A stretch of 64,000 bases of DNA from Martinezella miluonensis. GTDB lineage: Bacteria > Pseudomonadota > Alphaproteobacteria > Rhizobiales > Rhizobiaceae. The stretch is taken from the NCBI RefSeq assembly GCF_900094545.1, contig NZ_FMAH01000026.1:32891-96890 (forward strand). The letters run 5' to 3'. The translations under genes and the position numbers were made by a program. Below are positions 61,699 through 64,000 of this stretch, in pieces. Numbering within the stretch: the first letter of the stretch is position 1; each line of letters begins with the position of its first letter. The notes beneath the pieces are model-generated. The model worked only from the letters and a program-made list of their open reading frames with translations, had not been told where the DNA came from and ran no database searches.

Positions 61699-62828
61699 TG
61701 GTGAAGCTTAAGGGAATGACCTGGTCGCATCCGCGTGGCTACGATCCGATGTTGGCCTGTTCGAAGCTCTGGCAGGAAAAGACCGGCGTCGAGATTATCT
61801 GGGAAAAGCGCTCGCTGCAGGATTTCGAGACTTTTCCGGTGGAGGAACTTGCCGCCGCCTACGATCTCATCGTCATCGATCACCCGCATGTCGGACAGAT
61901 CACCCGCGAGAACTGCCTGTTGCCGCTCGAAGATGCCGCCCATGCGGATGAAATCGCAGCGATCGCAGCAGGCACGGTTGGTCGCTCCTATCCAAGCTAC
62001 AACTGGCAAGGCCGGCAATGGGCTTTTCCGATCGATGCCGCGACGCAGGTGCAGGCCTACCGCGCCGACCGCTTGAACGGGCCGGTCAAGAATCTTGCCG
62101 AGTTCGTCGCGCTCGCTGAGAAGGGCAAGGCGATCCTGCCGATGCGGCCGCCGCATTCGCTGATGACCTTCATATCGCTGTCGGCTCATCTCGGCACGCC
62201 CTGCAATATCGAAGGCCCCGACTTCATCGCAAAAGCCGATGGCGAAGCGGTGCTTGACTGGATGGTGCGGATCGTCGCCGTGATGGATGTCCGCTGCTAC
62301 GAGATGGACCCGATCGCCGTGCTCGATCTGATGAGCCAGCCCGACAGCCCTTACGATGTGTCTCCGTTCGTCTACGGTTACGTGAACTATTCCTTTGCCG
62401 GGTTCCGGCCGGCTCGGATCGCTTTCGCGGATATGCCCATCATCGATGGGCGCGCGCCGCATGGCTCAGCACTTGGCGGTACGGGCATTGCCGTATCGGC
62501 CCGCACGCAGGCCCCGGAAGAGGCGAAGGCATTTGCGCGCTGGATTGCCGGCGGGCCGGTACAATCAAGTATTTATGCCGACAGCAATGGTCAGCCCGGC
62601 CATGCCGACGCCTGGGTCAGCGACGCGGTCAACGCGCCGGCGCTCGACTTTTACCGCAACACGCGCGCGACGCTGGAGGGCGCCTATGTGCGGCCGCGGC
62701 ATGACGGCTACATGGCATTTCAAAGCGAGGCATCCGAAGTGATTAGCGATGGACTGCGAACGGCCACGCGGCATACAGTTCTCATCGACAAGCTCAACCG
62801 CCGCTTCGCGCAGTCCTTCGAGGTCTAG
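61698..62828 (+). CDS. Binding-protein-like (SBP family 1) protein without signal peptide
   Basis: A 376-aa protein that resembles extracellular solute-binding proteins. It has MTWSHPRGYDPMLACSKLWQ, trimmed, YDLIVIDHPHVGQITRENCL, trimmed, and GRQWAFPIDAATQVQAYRAD, trimmed. Late features are GGTGIAVSARTQAPEEAKAF, trimmed, and WIAGGPVQSSIYA. There is no signal peptide or transmembrane helix at the N-terminus, so it should stay in the cytoplasm. It is coupled to the MaoC gene by overlap. A ligand-sensing or CoA-intermediate-binding role is possible. Function unknown. Confidence 0.75.
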   Translation: MVKLKGMTWSHPRGYDPMLACSKLWQEKTGVEIIWEKRSLQDFETFPVEELAAAYDLIVIDHPHVGQITRENCLLPLEDAAHADEIAAIAAGTVGRSYPSYNWQGRQWAFPIDAATQVQAYRADRLNGPVKNLAEFVALAEKGKAILPMRPPHSLMTFISLSAHLGTPCNIEGPDFIAKADGEAVLDWMVRIVAVMDVRCYEMDPIAVLDLMSQPDSPYDVSPFVYGYVNYSFAGFRPARIAFADMPIIDGRAPHGSALGGTGIAVSARTQAPEEAKAFARWIAGGPVQSSIYADSNGQPGHADAWVSDAVNAPALDFYRNTRATLEGAYVRPRHDGYMAFQSEASEVISDGLRTATRHTVLIDKLNRRFAQSFEV

Positions 62829-62935
62829 GGAGAGGCTGCGCCAACTGATTGTTATTGCATGATCTTATCCGAGGTACTGGTCGCGTAGGCTACCAGCATG
62901 GATGGGGTCATAGTCCCGAGGAAAGGATCAGGATT

Positions 62936-63667
62936 ATGGGTCACGGGTTGGAAGGCAAGAAGGTCGTCATCACGGCGGCCGGGCAAGGCATCGGCCGGGC
63001 ATCGGCGGAGCGCTTCATCTCGCTTGGCGCGCATGTCTACGCCACTGACATCAATGAGCAGACGCTTTCGACGCTCGAAGGTGCCAGCAAGCATGTGCTG
63101 AACGTGCTCGACAGCGCCGCAGTCAAGGCTTTCGCTGAGGAGCTCGGCCCGGTCGACGTGCTCTTCAATTGCGCCGGCTTCGTGCACTCGGGAACGATCC
63201 TCGACTGCGAGGAAAAGGATTGGGATTTCTCCTTCAACCTCAACGCCAAGGCGATGTACACAACCTGCCGGGCCTTCCTGCCGGGCATGCTGGAAAAGGG
63301 CAAGGGCTCGATCGTCAACATGTCTTCGGTGGCTTCCAGCGTGAAGGGCGTGCCCAACCGCTTCGCCTATTGCGCTTCCAAGGCGGCCGTCATCGGGCTC
63401 ACCAAGTCGATCGCCGCCGATTTCGTTTCCAAGGGCATCCGCGCCAATGCCATTTGCCCCGGTACGGTCGACAGCCCCTCGCTGCACGAGCGGCTGCGGG
63501 CAACCGGCGACTACGACAAGGCGATGAAGGACTTTATTGCTCGCCAGCCGATGGGTCGGATCGCGACCGCCGAGGAGATCGCCGCGCTGGTGACCTATCT
63601 CGCCGGCGACGAAGCGGGCTTCACGACAGGTCAGACCCACGTCATCGACGGCGGCTGGACGGGCTGA
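62936..63667 (+). CDS. SDR dehydrogenase, BDH2 / 2-keto-3-deoxy-L-fuconate dehydrogenase-like
   Basis: A 243-aa SDR. It has TAAGQGIGRA at the cofactor site, CAGFVHSGTILDCEEKDWDF, trimmed, NMSSVASSVKG with the catalytic Ser, and FAYCASKAAVIGL with Tyr and Lys. PGTVDSPSLHER and IDGGWTG close it. The sequence is close to human BDH2 and to bacterial 2-keto-3-deoxy-L-fuconate dehydrogenases, which act after sugar-acid dehydration. That supports a deoxyhexose pathway. ATG 62936 follows AGGATCAGG. Confidence 0.9.
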   Translation: MGHGLEGKKVVITAAGQGIGRASAERFISLGAHVYATDINEQTLSTLEGASKHVLNVLDSAAVKAFAEELGPVDVLFNCAGFVHSGTILDCEEKDWDFSFNLNAKAMYTTCRAFLPGMLEKGKGSIVNMSSVASSVKGVPNRFAYCASKAAVIGLTKSIAADFVSKGIRANAICPGTVDSPSLHERLRATGDYDKAMKDFIARQPMGRIATAEEIAALVTYLAGDEAGFTTGQTHVIDGGWTG

Positions 63668-63688
63668 GGCTTCATCTCATGCGTCAGA

Positions 63689-63747
63689 GGCCCCGTCTTG
63701 CGGGGCTCAGACTGCTGACAAACCTCTGGCTTTGGCCGGAGGTTTTT
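63689..63747 (+). terminator. Tandem terminator hairpins after the catabolic operon
   Basis: Hairpin 1 is GGCCCCG/CGGGGCT (63689-63707). Hairpin 2 pairs 63721-63730 with 63735-63744 (one G-U pair, TTTG loop), with TTT after it. They follow the SDR stop by 21 and 53 bp. Confidence 0.75.
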
Positions 63748-63824
63748 GATTCTCATGTCCGTTTTCAAGAGTTTGGGCATAGGTTTTTCTTGTCGCCTTT
63801 TTCAGCGTCGACGAGGGACAAATA

Positions 63825-64000
63825 TGCTGCCTATTGCAGGACGCGGCGGCATTGAGACGACGGTTGATCAGACTCTGATGCGCGGGTTGAATACCGCAGG
63901 ACCGTGGTTCGTCTCGGGCCTTCCTCTGTCTCACATGGCGCGTGTTGCCGTTTCAGGCTCGCAGAATCACAACGAGGGTTGCCCTGACCGGCCGCCACGC
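63825..64000 (+). CDS. Possible start of another gene, runs off the right edge
   Basis: ATG at 63825 is preceded by GAGGGACAA, and the frame stays open to the window end (58 codons). It starts MLPIAGRGGIETTVDQT. No domain is recognised and the visible part is not clearly protein-like. A real gene is possible because a terminator separates it from the SDR gene and the ribosome binding site is reasonable. Confidence 0.25.

Overview
The window looks like chromosomal DNA of a Rhizobium-type alphaproteobacterium (Rhizobiaceae). The genes are GC-rich with GC-ending codons. The order murA, DUF2948, hisD, UPF0262, low-molecular-weight phosphatase, infA, maf, yacG, tRNA-Phe is a familiar rhizobial arrangement. 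There is a smoEFGK-mtlK polyol operon, and several gaps hold the palindromic intergenic repeats common in this family. The genus is inferred from gene content; no database search was run.

Layout. 1-5.5 kb: the end of a membrane protein, then a TetR-controlled RND efflux pair (adaptor, pump) with a 21-bp perfect palindrome at the TetR promoter. 5.5-12.8 kb: a metallophosphatase, a VOC protein, a divergent SDR/LysR pair, a pdxA2-DUF1537 kinase pair for four-carbon sugar acids, a small hypothetical gene and ddl. 12.9-15.2 kb: an AT-rich island with a predicted SLATT-type membrane effector and a reverse transcriptase, preceded by a region that can fold into a closed multi-hairpin RNA. It is flanked by imperfect 30-bp direct repeats and lies beside tRNA-Thr. 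15.4-21.7 kb: the housekeeping block from murA to tRNA-Phe. 22-26.8 kb: the prkA-yeaH-spoVR stress operon. 26.8-33.3 kb: a drug exporter, a DUF6030-like protein, cutC, a ROK kinase and a two-component system.

33.5-43.3 kb: polyol utilisation. The genes are a FucU-type mutarotase, a SorC/DeoR regulator, a complete ABC importer (smoE, smoF, smoG, smoK), a mannitol dehydrogenase family enzyme, a HAD phosphatase and an FGGY kinase. An RpiR regulator converges on the end. 44.4-50.2 kb: an EI24 membrane protein, nth, a DUF2244 protein, an HTH-methyltransferase repair protein, a second SorC-type regulator, and tal with a long leader that carries a cysteine-rich upstream ORF.

50.5-63.7 kb: a large catabolic cluster around an IclR regulator. 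On one side lie a CaiB CoA-transferase, a MaoC protein and a fuconolactonase/rhamnonolactonase-like hydrolase. On the other lie a complete sugar ABC importer, an enolase-superfamily dehydratase, a rhamnose mutarotase, a Gfo/Idh/MocA dehydrogenase, a second MaoC protein, a binding-protein-like protein with no signal peptide, and a BDH2-like dehydrogenase. The set suggests non-phosphorylating breakdown of a deoxyhexose or sugar acid joined to CoA-linked steps, and I do not recognise it as a described pathway.

The two best candidates for something new are the SLATT-reverse transcriptase island with its upstream RNA and this catabolic cluster.
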